This document shows, in pieces, positions 53,715-64,000 of a stretch of DNA of 64,000 nt; the first letter of the stretch is position 1, and each line of letters opens with the position of its first letter. Position numbers and translations under genes: made by a program. Origin of the DNA: JAJZRJ01 sp040757055 (GTDB lineage: Bacteria > Desulfobacterota > Desulfobulbia > Desulfobulbales > Desulfurivibrionaceae); contig JBFLXY010000008.1 of NCBI GenBank assembly GCA_040757055.1, positions 80,328 through 144,327 of the forward strand, in the 5' to 3' direction. The notes below the pieces were generated by a model. That model was not told the DNA's origin. It made no database searches and saw only the letters and a list, made by a program, of their open reading frames with translations.

Positions 53715-54743
53715 CTACCCCTGGTACTCCATTTCCTCTTTCTGATCGCGGGCAAGGAGATCACGTACCGCGGCCTGGCAGGGCTTGTCCTCGTAAAGCA
53801 CCTGAAAGACCTGTTCCAGAATCGGCATCTCCACCCCCATTTTATCGGCCAGCGCCCTGGCCGACCTGGTGGTCTTCACCCCCTCGGCCACCATCTGCAT
53901 CTCGGCAAGGATGGCGCCGATGGTCATGCCCTGGCCGAGCCTGAGGCCCACGGTGCGGTTGCGGGAGAGGTCGCCGGTGCAGGTGAGCACCAGATCCCCC
54001 ATGCCGGCCAGCCCCGAAAAGGTGAGGGGGTTGGCGCCCATCCTGACCCCCAGCCGGGTGATCTCGGCCAGCCCCCGGGTGATGAGGGCGGCCCGGGTGT
54101 TGGTGCCGTAGCCCAGGCCATCGCAGATGCCGGCGGCGATGGCGATGATGTTCTTGAGCGCCCCGCCCAACTCCTGGCCGATGACGTCGGTGCTGGCGTA
54201 GACGCGGAAGCGTTCGGTGAAGAAAAGGTCCTGGAAGAAACGGGCAGCGTCCCTGCTCGCCGCCGCCACGGTGACCGCAGTGGGAATCCCGGCAGCCACC
54301 TCCCTGGCAAAGGAGGGGCCGGCCAGGACCCCGAGCCGGCATTGCTTGCCCGGCAGGGTGGCGAGTTCCGCCGCCATCACCTGGGTCATGGTCATGAGGG
54401 TGTCGTTCTCGATGCCCTTGGCCGCCGAGATCACCGCGGCGTTCTCGGCCAGGTGGGGCAGCAGGTCGCGGAAGACCTGGCGATAGCCATGGGATGGCAC
54501 CACCATGACCACCGCCTCCTGGCCTGACACGGCCGCGGCAAGATCCGCCGTCGGCCGCACCGTGGCCGGCAGGGGAAAGCCGGGCAGGTAGGTGCGGTTT
54601 TCCCGGTCGCGGACCAGCGCTGCTGCCTGCTCCTGGCGATGGGCCCAGAGGGAGACCGTAAGCCCCTTGTCGCCCAGAAGCTTGGCCAGAGCGGTTCCCC
54701 AGCTGCCGGCCCCGATGACCGCTACCTTTTTCAGAGGTGTCAT
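53715..54743 (-). CDS. gpsA: glycerol-3-phosphate dehydrogenase [NAD(P)+]
   Basis: A 342-residue cytoplasmic enzyme that makes sn-glycerol 3-phosphate for phospholipid synthesis. Opens with VAVIGAGSWGTALAKLLGDKG, keeps SAAKGIENDTLMTMTQV, GPSFAREVAAGIPTAVTVA and the catalytic lysine region GGALKNIIAIAAGICDGL, then GLAGMGDLVLTCTGDLSRNR. Full length. No clear ribosome site; it follows a large inverted repeat 13 bases upstream that separates it from gyrA. The gene pairs with DUF3343 and selD downstream. Confidence 0.96.
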   Translation of the reverse strand: MTPLKKVAVIGAGSWGTALAKLLGDKGLTVSLWAHRQEQAAALVRDRENRTYLPGFPLPATVRPTADLAAAVSGQEAVVMVVPSHGYRQVFRDLLPHLAENAAVISAAKGIENDTLMTMTQVMAAELATLPGKQCRLGVLAGPSFAREVAAGIPTAVTVAAASRDAARFFQDLFFTERFRVYASTDVIGQELGGALKNIIAIAAGICDGLGYGTNTRAALITRGLAEITRLGVRMGANPLTFSGLAGMGDLVLTCTGDLSRNRTVGLRLGQGMTIGAILAEMQMVAEGVKTTRSARALADKMGVEMPILEQVFQVLYEDKPCQAAVRDLLARDQKEEMEYQG

Positions 54744-54755
54744 AAGATGATAGTA

Positions 54756-54822
54756 GCCACGAAATCCACGAAAGCACAGGAACGGTGAAAAAAATTTTCG
54801 CGGGTTTCGTGGTTTTCGTGGC
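54756..54822. repeat. inverted CCACGAAA repeat between gyrA and gpsA
   Basis: An 18-base arm (54756-54773) pairs with 54805-54822 with one mismatch, loop 31 bases. Each arm is itself a doublet of the CCACGAAA unit. This form is frequent as a dispersed repeat in deltaproteobacterial genomes and may act as transcript stabiliser or terminator. Confidence 0.8.
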
Positions 54823-54830
54823 GCATGGTT

Positions 54831-57341
54831 TTATTCTTCGGTCGGCTCGTCCGTGGCAAGGCCTTCGGCCAGTTCGTCGCCCTCGTCCTCGCCCGGCTCG
54901 GCCACCCGGTCCAGGGCCACCACCCGCTCGCCCTCGCCGAGGTTGAAGAGGCGCACGCCCTGGGTGTTGCGGCCGATGACCCGCAGGTCCGCCATACGGG
55001 TGCGGATCACCTTGCCGCCGTTGGTGATCATCATGATCTCGTCACCATCGGTTACCTGCAGCGCCCCCACCACCAGGCCGTTGCGTTCGCTGGCCTTGAT
55101 GGCAATGACGCCCTTGCCGCCGCGCTTGATGAGGCGGTACTCCTCCACATCGGTCCGCTTGCCAAAGCCGTTCTCGGTGACCATGAGGATGGTGGCCTGC
55201 GGGTCGCCGGTGAGCACCTCGACGCCAACCAGCTCGTCGGCCGGGGCCAGGGTGATGCCCTTGACGCCGGTGGCGGTGCGTCCCATGGGCCGCACGTCCG
55301 TTTCCTTGAAGCGCACCGACATGCCGTTCTTCGAGGCAAAGAGGATCTCATCCTTGCCCGAGGTAAGCACCGCGGCGAGGATCTCGTCATCCTCGCGGAT
55401 GGTGAGCGCGATCTTGCCGCGGCGGATGGGCCGCTCGAACTCGGAGAGCACCGTCTTCTTGACGATGCCCTTCTTGGTCACCATCATGATGTAGCGCTCC
55501 TCGCCCTCGTTGAGGACAAAAGACTTCACCGGCAGGATGGCGGCTACCTTCTCGCCCTCGCCAAGCTCCAGGAGGTTCACCACCGCTTTGCCGCGGGCGG
55601 TGCGGCTGCCCAGCGGGATCTCGTAGACCTTGCGCCAGAAGACGCGGCCGCGGCTGGTGAAGAAGAGGAAGGTGTCGTGGGTGGAGGCCACGTACATCTG
55701 GCTGACAAAGTCGTCCTCGCTGGTGCTCATGCCGCGGATGCCCTTGCCGCCCCGGCGCTGGGCCCGGTAAAGGTCGGAGGGGTTGCGCTTGATGTAGCCC
55801 TCGTGGGTCACAGTGACCACCATCTCCTCGACAGCGATCATGTCCTCGGGCAGGATCTCGTCCGGCGCCTCGATGATCTCGGTGCGGCGGCCATCTCCGT
55901 ACTGCTCGCGGATGGAGGTGAACTCGTCGCGGATGATCTGCATCACCAGCCGTTCGTCGGAGAGCACCTCCTTGAGCCAGGCGATCTCGCGGAGCAGGGC
56001 CTCGTATTCCTGGATGATCTTCTCGCGCTCCAGGCCGGTGAGGCGGTGGAGCCGCATCTCCAGAATGGACTGGGCCTGGATCTCGGAAAGACCGAAGCGC
56101 TCCATCAAACCGCTCCGCGCCTCCTGCGGGTTGGCCGACTTCTTGATCAGCTCCACCACCTCGTCCAGGTTGGTGATGGCGATCTTGAGCCCCTCGAGGA
56201 TATGGGCCTTTTCCTCGGCCTTCTTGAGGTCGAAGGCGGTGCGGCGGTAGACGATGGTCTTGCGGTGCAGGAGGAAGTGGTCGAGGATGTCCCGCAGGTT
56301 CAGGATCTCCGGCCGGTTGTTGACAATGGAGAGCAGGATGATGCCGAAACTCTTCTGGAGCGGGGTGAGCTTGTAGAGCTGGTTCAGGACCACGTCGGCG
56401 ATCTCGTCCCTCTTCAGCTCCAGCACCACCCGCATGCCATGGCGGTCGGACTCGTCGCGCACCTCGCCGATGGACTCGATCTTCTTTTCCTTGATGAGCA
56501 GGGCGATGCGCTCGATGAGGGCCGCCTTGTTCTGCTGGTAGGGGATCTCGGTGATGATGATCGCCTCTTTCCCGCTTTTCAGCTTCTCGATATGCGTTTT
56601 TGAACGGATGAGGAGGGAGCCGCGCCCGGTTTCGTAGGCCTCGCGGATGCCGGCCCGGCCGCAGATAAAGCCGCCGGTGGGGAAATCCGGGCCGGTGATG
56701 ATTTCCATCAACCGCTGCACCGTGACCTGGGGGTCGTCGATCATGGCGATGAGCCCGTCGATCACCTCGGTGAGATTGTGGGGCGGGATGTTGGTCGCCA
56801 TGCCCACCGCGATGCCGGCCGAGCCGTTGATGAGCAGGTTGGGGATCCTGGCCGGGAAGACCAGGGGCTCCTGCAGCGAGTTGTCGTAGTTGGGGGCGAA
56901 ATCCACCGTCTCCTTGTCGAGATCGGTGATCAGCTCCTGATCGAGCCGGGTCATGCGCGCCTCGGTGTAGCGCATGGCCGCCGGCGAGTCGCCGTCCACC
57001 GAGCCGAAGTTGCCCTGGCCATCCACCAGCGGATAGCGCATGGAAAAATTCTGGGCCATGCGCACCAGAGTGTCGTAGACCGCGGTATCGCCGTGGGGAT
57101 GGTACTTACCGATGACGTCGCCGACGATGCGGGCCGATTTGAGATAGGGCCGGTTGTAGATGTTGTTCAGCTCGCGCATGGCAAAGAGCACCCGGCGATG
57201 CACGGGTTTCAGGCCGTCGCGCACGTCGGGCAGCGCCCTGCCGACGATGACGCTCATGGCGTAGTCGAGATAGGACTTTTGCAGCTCCCGCTCGATGGAG
57301 ACCTTGGGAGATTCGGAAACTGTCGGGGTTTCTTCAACCAT
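54831..57341 (-). CDS. gyrA: DNA gyrase subunit A
   Basis: An 836-residue subunit of the type II topoisomerase that introduces negative supercoils. The catalytic tyrosine region (MRYTEARMTRLDQELI), the N-terminal VGRALPDVRDGLKPVHRRVL and the fluoroquinolone region HPHGDTAVYDTLVRM are visible; the position equal to E. coli S83 is Thr. The C-terminal beta-pinwheel contains the GyrA box QRRGGKG and further related blades. GAGGAAGG precedes the ATG. Third gene of dnaN-gyrB-gyrA. The highly acidic tail (EDEGDELAEGLATDEPTEE) is typical of many GyrA proteins. Confidence 0.98.
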   Translation of the reverse strand: MVEETPTVSESPKVSIERELQKSYLDYAMSVIVGRALPDVRDGLKPVHRRVLFAMRELNNIYNRPYLKSARIVGDVIGKYHPHGDTAVYDTLVRMAQNFSMRYPLVDGQGNFGSVDGDSPAAMRYTEARMTRLDQELITDLDKETVDFAPNYDNSLQEPLVFPARIPNLLINGSAGIAVGMATNIPPHNLTEVIDGLIAMIDDPQVTVQRLMEIITGPDFPTGGFICGRAGIREAYETGRGSLLIRSKTHIEKLKSGKEAIIITEIPYQQNKAALIERIALLIKEKKIESIGEVRDESDRHGMRVVLELKRDEIADVVLNQLYKLTPLQKSFGIILLSIVNNRPEILNLRDILDHFLLHRKTIVYRRTAFDLKKAEEKAHILEGLKIAITNLDEVVELIKKSANPQEARSGLMERFGLSEIQAQSILEMRLHRLTGLEREKIIQEYEALLREIAWLKEVLSDERLVMQIIRDEFTSIREQYGDGRRTEIIEAPDEILPEDMIAVEEMVVTVTHEGYIKRNPSDLYRAQRRGGKGIRGMSTSEDDFVSQMYVASTHDTFLFFTSRGRVFWRKVYEIPLGSRTARGKAVVNLLELGEGEKVAAILPVKSFVLNEGEERYIMMVTKKGIVKKTVLSEFERPIRRGKIALTIREDDEILAAVLTSGKDEILFASKNGMSVRFKETDVRPMGRTATGVKGITLAPADELVGVEVLTGDPQATILMVTENGFGKRTDVEEYRLIKRGGKGVIAIKASERNGLVVGALQVTDGDEIMMITNGGKVIRTRMADLRVIGRNTQGVRLFNLGEGERVVALDRVAEPGEDEGDELAEGLATDEPTEE

Positions 57342-57364
57342 GGAAATGTACCTTCCTCGTGGAA

Positions 57365-59773
<2,409 letters not shown>

Positions 59774-59829
59774 AGGTCTCTCCTCGCTTCAGATGATGAC
59801 GTTTGGGCCAGGTGGGGGGTGTCGCCCCG

Positions 59830-60963
59830 CTAAATTTTCATGGGCATGATGACGCTCAGGTACCCTGGGTCGTCATCGCCCTGGATGAGGCAGGGGCTCT
59901 CCTCGGAGTTGATATAGGCCTTGACCGTCTCGCTCGCCATGACCTGGATCGCCTCGATGAAATACTTGCCATTGAAACCGAGGTTCATCTCCTTGTCGTT
60001 ATAGGCGATCTCCAGCTCGTCCTTGGCGCTGCCGATGTCGAGGTTCTGGGAGGAGAGCACCAGCCGGTTCGGAGCGATGAGAAACTGCACGGCGTTGTAG
60101 CGATCCTCGGTAAAGAGATTCATGCGCTTCAGGGAATGCATCAGCTGCTGCCGCGGTATGGCGATGTGGCGCGCCTTGTTGATTACCTGGATGATGTTCT
60201 TGTAGTCGGGGAAGTCGCCGTGCATGAGACGGATGATGATGACCGCGCCGTCGGTTTTGACCACTGCCTGTTTCTCTTCAAACCCGATGGCAATGGTTTC
60301 CTTGTTGTCGCAGAATTTCCGGATCTCCTGCACCCCTTTCTTGGGAATGAGGATGGCGCGGTCCATTTTGAGGGGAGCAAGGTCGCTGCCCACCTTCTTT
60401 TCCATCATGGTGAGGCGATGGCCGTCCGAGGAGACCATGCGCAGGAAATGGCCTTCTCCCTCGATGAAATCCTTTTCCACCAGGAGGCCGGTGAGGTTGA
60501 ACTGGCTTTCACCTTCCTGGGCCACGGAAAAGAGGGTGCGGTCGATGAGGTCCTTGACCTCGTCGCTGGCCAGCGGAACCATGTTTGCCTCGGCATATTC
60601 CGGGAAGGCGGGATACTCCTCGCTGGGCATGCCGGCCAGCTTGTAGCTGGTGGAATCGGCGGTGATCCTGGCCCAGTTGTTTTCCTTGATCTCCAGGTGA
60701 ATCTGTTCCGCCCCTGATTCCCGCACCATCTCGAAAAGTTTGCGGGCCGGCAGGGTGATGGAGCCGGCGCTGAGGATTTCCGCCGGCAGGGTGATGCGGA
60801 TGCCTATCTCCAGATCGGTGGCAGTAAGTTGGATTCCATTGTCCTGGGATTCGATGAGGATGTTGGCCAGGATGGCAATGGTACCCTTTTTCCCGGTCAC
60901 GTTCTGCAGTGAGGCAAGAGCAGCCAGGAAGGCGTCACGAGGCACGTTCACGATCAAGGACAT
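59830..60963 (-). CDS. dnaN: DNA polymerase III beta sliding clamp
   Basis: A 377-residue clamp subunit that ties the polymerase to DNA. It shows the three-domain clamp pattern: MSLIVNVPRDAFLAALASLQ and ILANILIESQDNGIQLTATD in domain 1, LIPKKGVQEIRKF in domain 2, and the C-terminal DDPGYLSVIMPMKI hydrophobic end that closes the protein. Length is typical. It heads the dnaN-gyrB-gyrA run. The usual neighbour dnaA is not found upstream; instead there is a 492-base non-coding AT-rich region and a hydrolase gene. Confidence 0.96.
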   Translation of the reverse strand: MSLIVNVPRDAFLAALASLQNVTGKKGTIAILANILIESQDNGIQLTATDLEIGIRITLPAEILSAGSITLPARKLFEMVRESGAEQIHLEIKENNWARITADSTSYKLAGMPSEEYPAFPEYAEANMVPLASDEVKDLIDRTLFSVAQEGESQFNLTGLLVEKDFIEGEGHFLRMVSSDGHRLTMMEKKVGSDLAPLKMDRAILIPKKGVQEIRKFCDNKETIAIGFEEKQAVVKTDGAVIIIRLMHGDFPDYKNIIQVINKARHIAIPRQQLMHSLKRMNLFTEDRYNAVQFLIAPNRLVLSSQNLDIGSAKDELEIAYNDKEMNLGFNGKYFIEAIQVMASETVKAYINSEESPCLIQGDDDPGYLSVIMPMKI

Positions 60964-61455
60964 GGTGGGGATCCTGCGTTTGGGTTATAGGGAAAGATAT
61001 TCTTAAAGAAAAAGATTATGGTTATGAGTCCTGTTGAATCGTGGAAAACGAAGACAACAGGACAAAATCATTGGTTTTTTTATAAAGAGGGCCAGACCTG
61101 AAAACCAGTGGGGAAAAGAGGGAAACCACTTATCAACAGGATATGAAAACCCCACCAACAGGGAAAAAGGAACCGGTTGTGGAAAGGGTGTGGAAAGGGG
61201 AAAAAAGAAGGGGATCCGGGCTCGTGGCAAAAATGTCATGACAACCCATGAATAATATTAAAAAAAACAGAGAGCTCACCAGGGCGTTCACGCCACCCCG
61301 GGAAATGTTACAAAAGGATAGATGAAAACGGCGAAAAATTCAATGATAATGAAGAAAAAGACCATTTTTCTGCCGCCCTTTTCCGCGGGTTTTTTAACGG
61401 TTGGCAAAGGGATCTTTCGGCAGCAGCCGGCAGCGAAGGCATCTGAATAAAAAAA
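60964..61455. other. AT-rich intergenic region, possible replication origin
   Basis: 492 bases without a convincing gene between dnaN and the serine hydrolase. It is far richer in A/T and poly-purine runs than the surroundings. DnaA-box-like 9-mers: TTATCAACA at 61130-61138 (one mismatch) and TGTGGAAAG at 61178-61186 and 61189-61197 (reverse of CTTTCCACA, two mismatches), the last two 11 bases apart. CAACAGG occurs at 61055, 61134 and 61156 and as CCTGTTG at 61030, forming an 8-bp inverted repeat (61029-61036/61055-61062). The dnaN promoter must also lie here. Confidence 0.45.
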
Positions 61456-62549
61456 ATGAATACTTTCAAAGAAATAGAAGAGTTGATCTCTGCGGCGATT
61501 CAGGGGCTGGTCTTTTCCGGCATCGGGGTTGGAGTTGCCTCCGGAGAAAAGAAGACACGGCGGCGAGTGGTCATACATCGTGGCACCACCCGCTACGAGG
61601 GGGGAAGCGCCATCGGGAGCGGGACCATTTTTGATCTCGCCTCCCTCACCAAACCCCTGGCCACCGCTCTTCTCCTCCTGACCCAGGTGCGCGAAGGGGC
61701 GGTGGGGCCGGACGACCCCATCGGTCGTTTTTTTGTGCCGGCGGGCACGGACAAGGCGGGAATAACCCTCCGCGATCTCCTGGGTCATTGCAGCGGATTG
61801 GCTGCCCACCGGCCTTTTTTTCAGTGGCTGACGGATATCCCGCAGGAGGAGCGCGCGGAGCGGGTGGCGGAGATGATCATGGACGATCCCCTTCTTTATC
61901 CCCGCGGCTCGCAGGCTATTTACAGCGACCTCGGCTTTCTCCTGCTGGGCCTGGTGGCGGAACAGGTGGGCGGACAGACGCTGGACATCCTCTTTGAGGA
62001 GCGCATCGCCGCGCCGTTGGGGTTGTCCGGATCTCTGTTCTTCAACCGGCTCGGCGCAGCCAGACCAGGCACCTATGCGGCCACCGAGTTCTGTCCCTGG
62101 CGCGGGCGGGTGCTGGCTGGAGAGGTGAGCGACGAAAACTGTTTTGCCCTGGGCGGGGTGGCGGGCCACGCCGGCCTCTTTGGCACCACCACCGCGGTGC
62201 TGGCCCTGGTGGAGACCATTCACGACCTCTGGATGGGCGAACCAACCCCGCTGGCCATCGACCCGGCGGATGTGCGGCACTTTTTCACCCGACAGCCGAC
62301 CCCGGGTTCCACCTGGGCCCTGGGATTCGACACCCCATCGGCGGCCGGTTCCACCAGCGGCCGCTTCTTCTCGTCCCGCAGTGTCGGCCACCTCGGTTTC
62401 ACCGGGACCTCCTTCTGGATCGACCCGGAGCAGCACGCCATGGTGGTGCTGCTCACCAACCGGGTCCACCCCAGCCGCGAGAACAACCGGATCAAGGCCT
62501 TCCGGCCGGCGTTGCACGACGCGGTGATGCGGGCCCTTGGCCTGGCCCC

Positions 62550-62556
<7 letters not shown>
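61456..62556 (+). CDS. serine hydrolase of the beta-lactamase/class C family
   Basis: A 366-residue protein with the beta-lactamase-related fold. The nucleophile is in DLASLTKPLATAL (SxxK), the second motif is YSDLGFLLLG (YxD form), and the third is HLGFTGTSFW (HxG). No signal peptide is seen, so it may be cytoplasmic, unlike true penicillin-binding proteins; esterase or peptidase activity is more likely than antibiotic resistance. The ATG has no clear ribosome site. Its last seven bases overlap the convergent mtnA gene. Confidence 0.87.
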
Positions 62557-63656
<1,100 letters not shown>

Positions 63657-63668
63657 GGCGGCTCCTGA

Positions 63669-63836
63669 TCAGAACAAGAGGGTGAAGAGGAAGTATGATA
63701 TGAGACCCATACCAAGCGTGGCGTAGATGAGCAGTCAGGCCGGGCAGCCATCGTCCCGCAGGCGGCGGTAGAGGCGGGCGAAGGTGAGGCCGCCGGCAAC
63801 GCAGCCGGCCAGCAGGGCGAGCAGATGGGTGGTCAT
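63669..63836 (-). CDS. 55-residue membrane selenoprotein with CPAU motif
   Basis: A small gene seen only when an in-frame TGA (63735-63737, codon 34) is read as selenocysteine. The protein has an N-terminal hydrophobic helix (about residues 5-20), a basic loop RLYRRLRDDG, the redox-type motif C31-P-A-U34, and then a second hydrophobic helix (LLIYATLGMGLISYFLFTLL) up to a TGA stop. The hydrophobic helix after the TGA would make no sense without readthrough. GAGGA lies six bases before the ATG, and the stop is eight bases ahead of the mtnA ribosome site. SelD in this window shows that Sec is used. I see only a weak hairpin after the UGA. Function unknown, perhaps thiol or metal handling. Confidence 0.7.
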
Positions 63837-63853
63837 GGATTCCTCATGGGCGG

Positions 63854-63865
63854 ATGATGCATCAT
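63854..63865. promoter_or_regulatory. 12-base palindrome upstream of the selenoprotein gene
   Basis: A perfect palindrome ATGATGCATCAT 18 bases before the selenoprotein ATG. A TATTAT hexamer lies next to it on the minus strand. It could be an operator for the selenoprotein-mtnA unit or part of the end of the neighbouring insertion sequence. Confidence 0.4.
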
Positions 63866-63884
63866 AATATTTATTGGGTCATGA

Positions 63885-64000
63885 CTAGAACAGAGGATTT
63901 TTTTGGATGATTTTGAGGATCATCCGGTACATGTCCTGGTCGCGATAATTGAATCTAAACTCACACTCCTTGAGGTGCAAGTAGAAGGTGGTCTTGTTCA
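63885..64000 (-). mobile_element. C-terminal end of an IS1595-type transposase
   Basis: The last 37 codons of a minus-strand gene that enters from the right edge: NKTTFYLHLKECEFRFNYRD, then QDMYRMILKIIQKNPLF and a TAG stop. The phrase LHLKECEFRFNYR is the characteristic C-terminal part of IS1595/ISXO2-like transposases. Base composition is lower in GC than in neighbours. Whether the element is complete cannot be seen; its terminal inverted repeat should lie between 63838 and 63884. Confidence 0.8.

Noticed and set aside
57050..57120. quinolone-resistance substitution (Thr at the S83 position of GyrA)
   Set aside because: Thr is the native residue in many bacteria, so no resistance can be inferred.

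Overview
The window is GC-rich (roughly 60-65 % by eye), densely coding chromosomal DNA with strong Shine-Dalgarno sequences and many ATGA start/stop overlaps. The gene set suggests an anaerobic or microaerophilic deltaproteobacterium (Desulfobacterota), possibly near Desulfobulbales. Pointers are an MtrA/MtrB-like decaheme conduit, FeoAB with a Cys-rich partner, selenoprotein synthesis (SelD itself carries Sec), an SpmAB fusion, DUF3343 and many hybrid kinases. The lineage is inferred, not proven. Layout, left half. 1-4.5 kb: Gld-type ABC exporter operon (ATPase, permease-GldG fusion, DUF4340), preceded by an array of five hairpins. 4.7-9.6 kb: htpG, an HDOD protein, and a receiver/substrate-binding/CheW fusion. 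9.7-13.9 kb: sulfurtransferase, feoA-feoB-Cys-rich operon, PilZ protein. 14-17.7 kb: HisH-HisF fusion, RdgB, SpmAB fusion. 17.9-23 kb: YfiR, hybrid kinase and TonB receptor, a probable envelope signalling unit. 23-25.5 kb: peroxiredoxin behind a perfect Fur-type box, then aroK-aroC. 25.6-38 kb: AAA ATPase, glycogen synthase with a partner gene, GAPDH, then an accessory patch (AT-richer coiled-coil membrane protein, SHOCT protein, MqsRA toxin-antitoxin) running into a 1415-residue dikinase-like protein and two tandem 100-residue paralogues. Layout, right half. 38-43 kb: DUF523/DUF1722, lipocalin, UvsE and SDR-DUF2867, a set resembling light/UV-response clusters, followed by alanine dehydrogenase. 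43-52 kb: methyltransferase-like protein, TauE exporter, MtrB-type porin with DmsE-type decaheme cytochrome, the two-component pair just upstream of them, and a hybrid kinase. 52-61 kb (minus strand): dnaN-gyrB-gyrA-gpsA-DUF3343-selD, preceded by an AT-rich region with DnaA-box-like sites (possible origin; no dnaA visible). 61.5-64 kb: serine hydrolase, mtnA, an overlooked 55-residue CPAU selenoprotein in front of mtnA, and the C-terminus of an IS1595-type transposase at the edge. No rRNA, tRNA or CRISPR array was seen. Two genes, selD and the CPAU protein, are only complete if an in-frame UGA is read as selenocysteine.
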